Below are positions 27,148 to 39,347 of a stretch of 64,000 bases of DNA, one piece after another (the first letter of the stretch is position 1; each line of letters begins with the position of its first letter). Under the pieces are notes generated by a model that was not told where the DNA came from, did not search any database, and saw nothing but the letters and a program-made list of their open reading frames with translations. The DNA comes from Paenibacillus sp. FSL R10-2734 (lineage in GTDB: Bacteria; Bacillota; Bacilli; Paenibacillales; Paenibacillaceae), in assembly GCF_037963865.1 (NCBI RefSeq), contig NZ_CP150170.1, forward strand, positions 1,178,001-1,242,000. Direction: 5' to 3'. The position numbers and the translations under genes are program-made.

Positions 27148-27753
27148 ATGCATAGACTTCAGACAGTTCGCATCAGTTATCTATATATTTTCATAGGGAG
27201 TGCTCTCTTGAGTGCTGCCTTTCTTTTTGTTATCCAACGGGCTATCACATTGTTGTATTCTCATTATTCGGGGCAATCGGGAGCCTTTTTTGTCCGTCTT
27301 ATACACTGGATCATTAACAATATTGGAAAAATCCCCTGCGCCATTGTTCTATTTATTCTAATTTTCAGTGGGTTGTTTATTCTCCGTTCGCAGAAAATAG
27401 CCGACGATCTGCACACGGTACTGGTTGGGACCTCAGAGTTGGCAGTCAAGGGGACTGCCCAAGAAATCAAAGTCCTCTCTGGAGGAGAATTAGGCCAAAT
27501 CGCAGCTAACCTGAACCGAATACAAAGAATAGAAGTCCCAGATAGAGGAGTAGCACCGGAGACGATGGAAGATTCGCCAACGGTTGCTTTATTGTTAAGG
27601 ACTCGGGCAATTCTACGCACTCTCCGTGAGGTGGAAGCGGCTGATCATACGGATAATGGGATGGAAGTCCAAATACAAATACTGCTTGAAGCAGCGAATG
27701 CTGAAGCCCGTAGTATGGAGCGGTTCCTAGAGAACCTGATTATCGAATCATGA
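27148..27753 (+). CDS. Kinase-less paralogue of the upstream sensor (two helices + HAMP only)
   Basis: 201 residues. Two membrane helices (about 10-36 and 52-79) enclose a loop with RLIHWIINNIGKIP, matching RILRWVINNIGSMP in the neighbouring kinase. A HAMP-like region follows (about 80-127, GGELGQIAANLNRIQ against SDELGVLAENINEMA). There is no histidine box and no ATPase domain; the last 70 residues are helical and acidic. ATG 27148 sits after AAGGAGGG; the frame upstream of it is not needed. The stop overlaps the PBP start. It probably arose by duplication of the sensor. It could modulate the kinase by mixed dimers or link it to the PBP. The function is not established. Confidence 0.8.
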   Translation: MHRLQTVRISYLYIFIGSALLSAAFLFVIQRAITLLYSHYSGQSGAFFVRLIHWIINNIGKIPCAIVLFILIFSGLFILRSQKIADDLHTVLVGTSELAVKGTAQEIKVLSGGELGQIAANLNRIQRIEVPDRGVAPETMEDSPTVALLLRTRAILRTLREVEAADHTDNGMEVQIQILLEAANAEARSMERFLENLIIES

Positions 27754-29657
27754 GTACCATTACTGAAAAAAAACAAAGTGTAGCCCATTCAGACAAGGGT
27801 AGTAGATGGACCAAGCGCACCCGGATTCTCCGTCTGGGGTATTTATTATTTGATGTAAGTGTCATCGCAATAATAATAGCGCTCGTGGGTTTGTTTTATG
27901 TATTTCATTACGGTGGACTAGTGATTAAACAGCATGAGGATAAACTTCAATTGCCGGAATCGAGCATCATTAAAGCTTCGGATGGGACGGTATTACGGAT
28001 GATCCCCTTACCGGGCTCTGGGTATAGACATACAGCGGAGCTGGAGGAGATGCCTGCATTACTGATAGATACCTTTTTAGCAGTAGAGGACCGCCGCTTC
28101 TATACCCATCAGGGATTAGATTATAAAGGGATTTCTCGTGCCTTTTTGAATAATGTCGTAGACATGAATCTATCCGAGGGTGGGAGTAGTATTACTCAGC
28201 AGCTTGCTCGTAATCTTTATTTGAATAGGAATAAGAATGTAATACGCAAGCTAAATGAAGCATCCATTGCTCTTGCATTGGAGCGGCAGCTATCTAAACG
28301 TGAAATTTTGGGGCTTTACCTCAATGAGATTTATATGGGACGAGGACAATATGGAGTAAAAGCAGCTGCAAAGCGTTACTTCGGCGTATCTGATTTAAAA
28401 AAACTCGAGATATGGCAAATAGCTACCCTGGCGGGGATCCCTAAAGGCCCATCTATTTATAATCCGGTAGACAATAGCGCATTATCCAGAACAAGAAGGA
28501 ATCTCGTACTTCAGGTCATGCTGGATCAAGGACTAATCACTGATGAACAAATGATCGAAGCCAGGGATAAAGAATATCTGCCTCCTGCTACGAATAAACA
28601 AGAGGTCATTGGAGTGCATTATGCGGATGCATCTCTTAAGGAAGCGGCTCAGATCACTGGGAAGTCTGTGGAGGAGCTTCGAACGGGCGGCTACACTATC
28701 GTTACAGGGTTGAACATTAAAGCACAGCAGGCGCTTGAGCAGGCTTTTCTTAAGGAGGCTACTTTCCCGCCTGACGGAAAAGATCAACAGGTAGAAGCAG
28801 CTATGACCATAATGGATCATCGTACAGGTGAAGTGGTTGCAATGATTGGTGGGCGCGAACAAAACGAGGGAAGCTTGAACAGAGCTACAATTGATGCGCG
28901 GCAGCCAGGCTCCAGCTTCAAGCCTATCATTGATTATGGCCCCGCGTTAGAGAGTGGGAAGTATAGCCCGAATAGTATACTGTCTGACCGCAAATACGCT
29001 TATGGAAACTATGTACCTGAGAATTTGAATGGCGTGTATCAAGGGCAAATCACAATGAGTAGAGCGCTGCAAAAGTCCGTGAATGCACCTGCAGTATGGC
29101 TTTTGAAGCAAGTAGGAATCTCCTCTGCGCGACAATTCGCAGCCAAATTAGGAATTGTACTGACAGAGGAGGACAACCATTTATCGATAGCTCTTGGGGG
29201 TCTTCATAACGGAGTATCTCCACTTAAAATGACACAGGCCTACGGCGTCTTTGCCAATGGCGGAAAATTCAATGAGGCTCATATGGTTCGCACAATAATG
29301 GATTCCAAAGGGAAAGTCGTGTACAGACATCCCTCTGAATCACGTCAGGTAATATCGCAACGAACCGCAGAAGCAATGACGACTATGCTGCGTAGTGTTG
29401 TTAATGAAGGAACAGGCAAAAAAGCGCAAATGAACAGACCCGTAGCGGGGAAAACCGGAACAACCCAATTGGACCTGCCAGGCGTGAGCAGAAAAGCCAA
29501 TCGAGATCTGTGGTTTGTTGGTTATACTTCGGAATGGACAGCTGCGGTGTGGATGGGATTTGATCGTACTAATAAAGATAATTATATGACTGAGGGCAGC
29601 GGGAAGGCTGCCGCTCTATTTTCTACAGTAATGAGTAAGGCTTTAAATGGCTATTGA
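27750..29657 (+). CDS. Class A penicillin-binding protein (glycosyltransferase/transpeptidase)
   Basis: 635 residues, building peptidoglycan outside the membrane. After a basic N-terminus and one helix (about 29-55), the GT51 domain shows EDRRFYTHQG with catalytic E113, GGSSITQQLARNLYL and REILGLYLNEIYMG. The transpeptidase domain has the nucleophile S388 in GSSFKP, SVN at 443-445 and KTGTT at 568-572. It is shorter than PBP1a and more like PBP1/PBP2c-type enzymes. The start overlaps the sensor paralogue by 4 nt, so PBP output is coupled to the sensory operon. Only 2 nt separate its stop from the convergent gene. Confidence 0.94.
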   Translation: MSTITEKKQSVAHSDKGSRWTKRTRILRLGYLLFDVSVIAIIIALVGLFYVFHYGGLVIKQHEDKLQLPESSIIKASDGTVLRMIPLPGSGYRHTAELEEMPALLIDTFLAVEDRRFYTHQGLDYKGISRAFLNNVVDMNLSEGGSSITQQLARNLYLNRNKNVIRKLNEASIALALERQLSKREILGLYLNEIYMGRGQYGVKAAAKRYFGVSDLKKLEIWQIATLAGIPKGPSIYNPVDNSALSRTRRNLVLQVMLDQGLITDEQMIEARDKEYLPPATNKQEVIGVHYADASLKEAAQITGKSVEELRTGGYTIVTGLNIKAQQALEQAFLKEATFPPDGKDQQVEAAMTIMDHRTGEVVAMIGGREQNEGSLNRATIDARQPGSSFKPIIDYGPALESGKYSPNSILSDRKYAYGNYVPENLNGVYQGQITMSRALQKSVNAPAVWLLKQVGISSARQFAAKLGIVLTEEDNHLSIALGGLHNGVSPLKMTQAYGVFANGGKFNEAHMVRTIMDSKGKVVYRHPSESRQVISQRTAEAMTTMLRSVVNEGTGKKAQMNRPVAGKTGTTQLDLPGVSRKANRDLWFVGYTSEWTAAVWMGFDRTNKDNYMTEGSGKAAALFSTVMSKALNGY

Positions 29658-29659
29658 GG

Positions 29660-30916
29660 TTATTGAGCCGCCCATTCTTCTAGCTTCTCATCTCGAGGAA
29701 GCAAGAGGGCAAGGAAACCAAGTAGAGGTAGGAATCCACAAGCTATAAATACTTTTGAAATACCTATGCTGTCAATCAGATTGCCGAGTACCAAGGAGCC
29801 AATTCCACCGAGCCCAAAAGCAAGACCAGTGATTAACCCTGAAACTGTTCCGATATTGCCTGGATAAAGCATTTGCGCATAGATTACAGTAACAGAGAAG
29901 CTGGACAAAAGGATGAAACCGCCAATCAGTAGGAGTATAGCTGCCCACATTTGATTCACAAAGGGGAGAGCCAGTGCGAAAGGCACTGTTCCGACCATTG
30001 AGAGAAGAATGAGATTACGTCGCCCGAAACGATCCGCCAATGGACCACCGAAGAATGTACCGACAGCTCCAGCTGCCAGATACATAAAAATATAGATTTG
30101 GGCTTTATCAAGCGTCATTTGGTATTTGTCCATTAAATAGAAGGCATAGTAACTGCCAATAGAAGCGCCGTACCAAGACCTTACAAAGACTAAGAATACA
30201 AGGATGATTGTTGCTGTTCGAATACTTTTGCGGCGGGCAGGATCGATTGCACGAGCTGTTGATTTCTTATGAAAAGTATATCCAGCATCCAGCATCTCCC
30301 GATACCAGCGAGCGACATAGGTTTGGACGGCAATTCCGGCAGCCGCAACGATAGTGAAGCCAAGAGCCCCAATCTGCCCAAAGGGAATGAATATCCATTT
30401 CGTAAGCATTGGACCTAAGGATTGCCCAGCGTTACCGCCGACTTGAAAAATAGACTGCGAAAGACCCTTCCGCTGGCCAGCAGCCATATGAGCAACGCGC
30501 ATCCCTTCTGGATGAAAGGTGGCTGAGCCGAACCCGATAAGCATGACGGAGAATAATACAAGGATATAGTTATTAGCATAAGCCAATAAAAGTACACCTA
30601 GAAATGTGCTGCACATGCCCAATGGTAACAATATAGGACGAGGCTTACGATCAGCAGCATACCCGATGACTGGTTGGATAACGGAGGACGTCATGTTTAG
30701 GGCAAAGGAGATCCACCCGATCTGAGCAAAGGAGAGCATTAAGTTATCTTTGAGAATAGGGAAGATTGCAGGGATGACTGCCTGAATAGAATCGTTAAAT
30801 AAATGAACAAAGCTGACTGCCAGCAAAATCTTATAGATTGTTGCTTGCTGCAGATTACGCTGCTTCTTGTCCTTGGGGGTTGTTTTGGTCGCAGCACTAG
30901 ATGGATTGTTTTTCAT
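29660..30916 (-). CDS. MFS transporter, fosmidomycin-resistance (Fsr) family
   Basis: 418 residues with about twelve membrane segments. The patterns SFVHLFNDSIQAVIPAIFP, GWISFALNMTSSVIQPVIGY and LIGFGSATFHPEG are typical of Fsr-like efflux proteins of the major facilitator superfamily. The minus-strand ATG follows AGAGAGGAG. It meets the PBP gene tail to tail with no room for a terminator. The substrate is unknown; the family name comes from E. coli Fsr. Confidence 0.85.
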   Translation of the reverse strand: MKNNPSSAATKTTPKDKKQRNLQQATIYKILLAVSFVHLFNDSIQAVIPAIFPILKDNLMLSFAQIGWISFALNMTSSVIQPVIGYAADRKPRPILLPLGMCSTFLGVLLLAYANNYILVLFSVMLIGFGSATFHPEGMRVAHMAAGQRKGLSQSIFQVGGNAGQSLGPMLTKWIFIPFGQIGALGFTIVAAAGIAVQTYVARWYREMLDAGYTFHKKSTARAIDPARRKSIRTATIILVFLVFVRSWYGASIGSYYAFYLMDKYQMTLDKAQIYIFMYLAAGAVGTFFGGPLADRFGRRNLILLSMVGTVPFALALPFVNQMWAAILLLIGGFILLSSFSVTVIYAQMLYPGNIGTVSGLITGLAFGLGGIGSLVLGNLIDSIGISKVFIACGFLPLLGFLALLLPRDEKLEEWAAQ

Positions 30917-31071
30917 TTAGACTCCTCTCTGTACGAATCATTCGAAGTTAATATATGAGATTACGATAAATTCTATTTAGCCACAGATCAAGGATTATTG
31001 GAATCAATTTGTGTTGGTTTGTGCTCGTTTGAAAGTATTTATACGTCAATTATTTTTATTTCAAAAAAAGC

Positions 31072-31100
31072 TTGCAAACACAATGACAGCATGGTATATT
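31072..31100 (+). promoter_or_regulatory. rrn promoter P1
   Basis: TTGCAA (31072-31077), 17-nt spacer, TATATT (31095-31100), about 230 nt before 16S. Confidence 0.7.
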
Positions 31101-31156
31101 ATCTCTTGTGCTTATGACGCATCGAACAAACGAAACACAAACGATGAAAAAATAAG

Positions 31157-31186
31157 TTGACAAGAAATACGACAACATGATATACT
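31157..31186 (+). promoter_or_regulatory. rrn promoter P2
   Basis: TTGACA (31157-31162), 18-nt spacer, TATACT (31181-31186). Tandem spacing of about 85 bp from P1 is typical of Bacillales rRNA operons. The leader that follows carries the usual TTCTTTGAAAACTGAAC segment. Confidence 0.75.
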
Positions 31187-31328
31187 ATAATTCCTGTGCA
31201 TGAGACATTAAAAGTCGAAATGCTAGGAGCAAGTTCTTTGAAAACTGAACAAATGGAACGCGTTAATTTTTAAAAGATTCATTTAATGAATCGTCAGTTT
31301 CAAAATGAGCATATCGCTCTTTTCAATA

Positions 31329-32890
<1,562 letters not shown>

Positions 32891-32988
32891 TGGAGAATCG
32901 TTCTCTGCAATGAGAACATTCAAATCGGAAGTTAAACTTCCACAATCATTTAACGCGTATCCATTTGTTCGGTTTTGATGGAATTTGC

Positions 32989-33064
32989 GGGGCCATAGCT
33001 CAGCTGGGAGAGCGCCTGCCTTGCAAGCAGGAGGTCAGCGGTTCGATCCCGCTTGGCTCCACCA
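32989..33064 (+). tRNA. tRNA-Ala (anticodon TGC)
   Basis: 76 nt from GGGGCCA to an encoded CCA. Anticodon TGC at 33022-33024; D, anticodon and T arms are all intact. It lies in the 16S-23S spacer. No tRNA-Ile accompanies it. Confidence 0.97.
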
Positions 33065-33244
33065 ACAAACTTCATCTATTTGTTATGTCTAGAATATTTT
33101 TACCTTGATCCTTGAAAACTGGATACCGAAACGAATTTGCGTTTTAGAACATCTTTTAGCTAAAACTTGTGTAAACAAGTACGTTAGTTATTAGCTGGAA
33201 GCGAAGATTTTCGATTGTGCGAACAAGCGAAACATCGGAGCGAA

Positions 33245-36171
<2,927 letters not shown>

Positions 36172-36283
36172 ATACTTAAATAAAATGCAAATTCAATTCG
36201 GATTCAGTTTTCAGGCGATTAAGCCTGTAACACGCTTAGAAATTCATTGTCACTTCTGGTGATGAATGAAATTTCACGCGGCA

Positions 36284-36302
36284 GCGTCTGTTTCACAGAC
36301 GC
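36284..36302 (+). other. Processing-type hairpin before 5S rRNA
   Basis: GCGTCTGT (36284-36291) and ACAGACGC (36295-36302) pair perfectly just ahead of 5S, in the 23S-5S spacer. It is probably an rRNA maturation structure. Confidence 0.5.
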
Positions 36303-36305
36303 ATG

Positions 36306-36422
36306 TTTGGTGGCGATAGCGGAGGGGTTCCACGCGTACCCATCCCGAACACGACCGTTAAGCCCTCCAGCGCCGATGGTACTTGGACCGAAGGGTCCTG
36401 GGAGAGTAGGACGTTGCCAAGC
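36306..36422 (+). rRNA. 5S ribosomal RNA
   Basis: 117 nt. TTTGGTGGCGATAGCGGAGG at the 5' end pairs with the 3' end GTTGCCAAGC; CCCATCCCGAACACG is present. It completes the operon. Confidence 0.96.
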
Positions 36423-36431
36423 ACAATTAGA

Positions 36432-36463
36432 CCACTGTTGAGTAATCGACAGTGGCTTTTTTG
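36432..36463 (+). terminator. rrn terminator
   Basis: CCACTGTTG (36432-36440) pairs with CGACAGTGG (36447-36455) with one wobble, followed by CTTTTTT. Confidence 0.85.
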
Positions 36464-36477
36464 CGTCTAATATAGTC

Positions 36478-36743
36478 TGTGGAGAACTTGTGGATAAATT
36501 ATTAAATTTGCGGAAAAGTTACGCACATGTGGATAAGAGATTGGAAGGGATTTAATCACTAAATAGTGTGGATTAAATACATAATTATGTGGATCTGTCA
36601 ACAAAAAACCTAAGTAATACACGGGTTGCTGTGGATATAGCCGGGATTATGTGGATAGAGCTATTGATAAGTGGATAACAATTTTAACTTGGATGGGACA
36701 AGATTTCAAGACTATTTTTAAAGCTGCATAAAGCTGTGGATAA
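36478..36743 (-). repeat. Cluster of DnaA-box-like 9-mers, all in one orientation
   Basis: The 9-mer TGTGGATAA (complement TTATCCACA, the DnaA box consensus) occurs exactly at 36489-36497, 36528-36536 and 36735-36743. One-mismatch copies start at 36478, 36567, 36630, 36650 and 36670, and a two-mismatch copy at 36588. All nine point the same way in 266 bp of AT-rich, non-coding DNA. dnaA and rpmH are not in the window, so this is not recognisably oriC. A DnaA-titrating cluster or a DnaA-controlled promoter region are possible roles. Confidence 0.75.
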
Positions 36744-36842
36744 CTAAAATTAAAGTTATAAATAATGCAATAGATTAGCGCACAATAGATGCTCTTGTTA
36801 TACTTATCCTAAATGTAATTTTATAAAGGATGAGGTGAGTTT

Positions 36843-38012
36843 GTGGTAATAAGACAGTTGCGTTCAGAAGAGTTCGATGCAAGCATGAACTTGTCAGAAT
36901 ATGCTTTTCAATACAAGTTAGCTAGTGAAAAGCGGGCAAGTGCTAAGAAAAGTTTCAAGCCAGAACGGGTATGGGGTGCTTTTGAGGATGGGACATTGGA
37001 AGCTAAATTGACGATTATTCCTTTCCAAGTATACATACAGGGCAGAGTGGTACCTATGGGTGGAATAGCAGGAGTAGCTACATGGCCAGAGAACCGTAGA
37101 CAAGGACATGTGGCAAAACTTCTGTCTCATGCGCTGCATACGATGAATGAGGCGGGGCAAACGCTCTCTTTTCTACACCCATTCTTGATTCCGTTTTATC
37201 GTAAATTTGGCTGGGAAATTTATTGTGAATTTAAGAAATACTCCATTCCAGTTGCTAAGTTTCCCAAGAAGGTTGAAGTTGAGGGCAAAGTTAAACGGGA
37301 CATAAAAGACATCGAAGTATTGGATAGCTTATACAATCGATTCGCTGTTAAATATAACGGGACACTTAAGCGCGATTTGGACTGGTGGGAGAACTCTGTT
37401 TTAGATGATGAAGGAAAGATTGCAGTGTTTTACTCCAAGAGTGCTGAACCAGAGGGATACGTGCTGTATAAGGTAGAGAACAGAGAACTGGTCATAGATG
37501 AATTTGTATTTTTGAACGAACAAGCTCGGCAGGGGCTGTGGACATTTCTGGCGAACCATGATTCGATGGTGACCGGTGCATCGTTAAAGCTGGTGCCTTC
37601 GGATGACATGTTACCCTTCTTGCTGCCAGATCCGCGTATAGGACAGGAGAATTATCCTTATTTTATGGGGCGCATTGTTAACGCCAAAGCATTCATTGAA
37701 AGTTACGATTTCAGACGCAGTAGCCAGAAGAAGCAGGTTATATATATCGAAGATAAATATGCACCTTGGAATGATGGATTGTGGGAATGGTATATCTCTA
37801 ATGAGGGATCGGCTACTTTGATACGAATTGAAGGGGAACGGACAGAAGCAGACTTAAGCTGTGACATCGGCACATTGACGGCTTTAATGCTTGGATACAA
37901 ACGTCCGGTAGAGATGGCTCGTTATGGACATGTGACAGGTCAACAGTCGGCACTCGAATGGTTCGAAGAAATCCTACCGCAAGCACAGACCGCATTATTT
38001 GATTATTTCTAG
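36843..38012 (+). CDS. Eis-like GNAT N-acetyltransferase
   Basis: 389 residues, the length of the Eis family. The N-terminal GNAT domain has GGIAGVATWPENRRQGHVAKLL, the acetyl-CoA binding region. A second GNAT-like and a C-terminal sterol-carrier-like domain follow, ending ALFDYF with the carboxyl terminus that Eis proteins use as the acid/base. The likely reaction is acetyl transfer to an amine (aminoglycoside, peptide or other). GTG 36843 comes just after GGATGAGGTGAG. It stands alone between the DnaA-box cluster and a terminator. Confidence 0.85.
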   Translation: MVIRQLRSEEFDASMNLSEYAFQYKLASEKRASAKKSFKPERVWGAFEDGTLEAKLTIIPFQVYIQGRVVPMGGIAGVATWPENRRQGHVAKLLSHALHTMNEAGQTLSFLHPFLIPFYRKFGWEIYCEFKKYSIPVAKFPKKVEVEGKVKRDIKDIEVLDSLYNRFAVKYNGTLKRDLDWWENSVLDDEGKIAVFYSKSAEPEGYVLYKVENRELVIDEFVFLNEQARQGLWTFLANHDSMVTGASLKLVPSDDMLPFLLPDPRIGQENYPYFMGRIVNAKAFIESYDFRRSSQKKQVIYIEDKYAPWNDGLWEWYISNEGSATLIRIEGERTEADLSCDIGTLTALMLGYKRPVEMARYGHVTGQQSALEWFEEILPQAQTALFDYF

Positions 38013-38024
38013 ATAAAAATTAGG

Positions 38025-38060
38025 CTCTCCCCTTCGCAAGATGTTGGGAGAGTTCTTTAT
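38025..38060 (+). terminator. Terminator after the Eis-like gene
   Basis: CTCTCCC (38025-38031) pairs with GGGAGAG (38046-38052), followed by TTCTTTATTT. Confidence 0.6.
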
Positions 38061-38105
38061 TTCCGAATACATTCGCTGAAAAAAGTGAAAAATAAGAGAA
38101 TCCAC

Positions 38106-38133
38106 TTGGAATTAGCACAAAATATGTTATAAT
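38106..38133 (+). promoter_or_regulatory. Sigma-A promoter of the ctsR operon
   Basis: TTGGAA (38106-38111), 16-nt spacer, TATAAT (38128-38133). Transcription would start inside the CtsR operator. Confidence 0.75.
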
Positions 38134-38140
38134 ATTAAAA

Positions 38141-38157
38141 AGTCAAAGAAAGTCAAA
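38141..38157 (+). promoter_or_regulatory. CtsR operator (heptad direct repeat)
   Basis: AGTCAAAGAAAGTCAAA is a perfect match to the CtsR box (two RGTCAAA heptads separated by 3 nt). It starts 7 nt after the -10 box, so bound CtsR would block initiation. A partial third heptad (GTCAACG) follows. Confidence 0.9.
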
Positions 38158-38300
38158 GTCAACGCAACGTAATGACATAGATCCGATCTACTGAACGCGT
38201 GGAATGATCCACAAATGTTTAAGTTCGATTAAAGATTATTGTCATTATGAATGCAAGCCGCAAGCGATATAATAAAGCTTTAAGCACTGGAGGATGAGTG

Positions 38301-38762
38301 ATGCGCAATATCTCTGATATTATCGAACAATATCTGAAGAATATTTTGCATGAAAGTCCCGAAGGTACGGTGGAAATCCAGCGAAATGACCTGGCGGACC
38401 AGTTCTCATGCGTACCGTCACAGATCAATTATGTCATCAGTACACGCTTTACATTAGAAAAAGGTTATGTAGTGGAAAGCAAACGTGGTGGCGGAGGATA
38501 TATTCGTATACAACGTTTTGAATTGCCACCAAATGTGGCACTGCATGCCCATCTAAACCATACTATAGGTGGCGGGATTGATCAGAACGCTGCTGAAGGG
38601 TTGATTTATCAGCTGGAAGAAGCTGGTTTTCTAAGTAAGCGTGAAGCGTGTCTTATGCGCGCTGCTGTTTCTCGGGAATGCCTAACGGTTAAGATTCCAT
38701 ACCGGGATGAGATTCGTGCCAAGATTATGAAGGCGATGTTAATCTCTTTGTTAGGCAAATAA
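38301..38762 (+). CDS. ctsR: Class III heat-shock repressor CtsR
   Basis: Represses clp genes until heat or protein stress. The 153-residue protein starts MRNISDIIEQYL, with the winged helix-turn-helix and its Gly-rich wing ESKRGGGGYIRI, whose Arg enters the DNA minor groove and senses temperature. The C-terminal half holds the dimer/McsB contact region. ATG 38301 is 7 nt after GGAGG. It is the first gene of ctsR-mcsA-mcsB-clpC and is autoregulated through the operator at 38141. Confidence 0.96.
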   Translation: MRNISDIIEQYLKNILHESPEGTVEIQRNDLADQFSCVPSQINYVISTRFTLEKGYVVESKRGGGGYIRIQRFELPPNVALHAHLNHTIGGGIDQNAAEGLIYQLEEAGFLSKREACLMRAAVSRECLTVKIPYRDEIRAKIMKAMLISLLGK

Positions 38763-38775
38763 TTGTCAATCATAA

Positions 38776-38785
38776 GGGGGGGGGG
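38776..38785 (+). repeat. G10 homopolymer in the mcsA ribosome-binding region
   Basis: Ten consecutive G lie 9 nt before the mcsA ATG and form its Shine-Dalgarno. Such runs are prone to slipped-strand length change. Confidence 0.8.
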
Positions 38786-38794
38786 CTTTCGCTT

Positions 38795-39319
38795 ATGCAA
38801 TGCCAGGAATGCGGCGTCAAGCCGGCAACACTCCACTTCACTAAGATCGTGAATGGGGAGAAGACGGAATTTCATATCTGCGAGAGCTGTGCACGGGAGA
38901 AGGGTGAACTGATTCCCGGAACGGCTGGGGGATTCTCCATCCACAGTCTGCTGTCAGGACTGCTTGATCTTGAAGGCGCCGGCAAGGAGAAGTCGGCTGC
39001 TACAAAGACTACGCAGAGTCTGCAATGCGAGAATTGTGGTATGACATACTCCCAGTTTAGTAAATTAGGCCGTTTTGGCTGTAGCTCCTGTTATAAATAT
39101 TTTAACAGCGCACTGGACCCGCTTTTTAAGCGAGTACATGGCAGTACCTCACATGTAGGTAAGATTCCAAAACGTGCAGGAGCACAGATTGTGTTTAGAC
39201 GCCAAATTGATGAACTCAAGCAGGAATTACAGCTAAGTATTGCCCAGGAAGAATTTGAAAAAGCAGCAGAATTGCGGGATCAGATTCGCCGACTTGAAAA
39301 AGAAATAGTACAAGAGTAA
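38795..39319 (+). CDS. mcsA: McsA, zinc-finger activator of the McsB arginine kinase
   Basis: 174 residues. Two CxxC zinc-binding pairs lie near the N-terminus (C3/C6 and C30/C33) and two more in the middle (LQCENCG, GCSSCYKYF). The C-terminal UVR motif (QEEFEKAAELRDQIRRLEKE) contacts partner proteins. McsA activates McsB and tunes CtsR release. The ATG follows a ten-G ribosome site 9 nt away. Same operon as ctsR. Confidence 0.94.
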   Translation: MQCQECGVKPATLHFTKIVNGEKTEFHICESCAREKGELIPGTAGGFSIHSLLSGLLDLEGAGKEKSAATKTTQSLQCENCGMTYSQFSKLGRFGCSSCYKYFNSALDPLFKRVHGSTSHVGKIPKRAGAQIVFRRQIDELKQELQLSIAQEEFEKAAELRDQIRRLEKEIVQE

Positions 39320-39347
39320 AGTCTTTGATATATAGGGGGGATATGAC

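Noticed and set aside
36478..36743. Chromosomal origin oriC
   Set aside because: The DnaA-box cluster lacks dnaA, dnaN, rpmH or gyrB neighbours in the window, so I call it only a box cluster.
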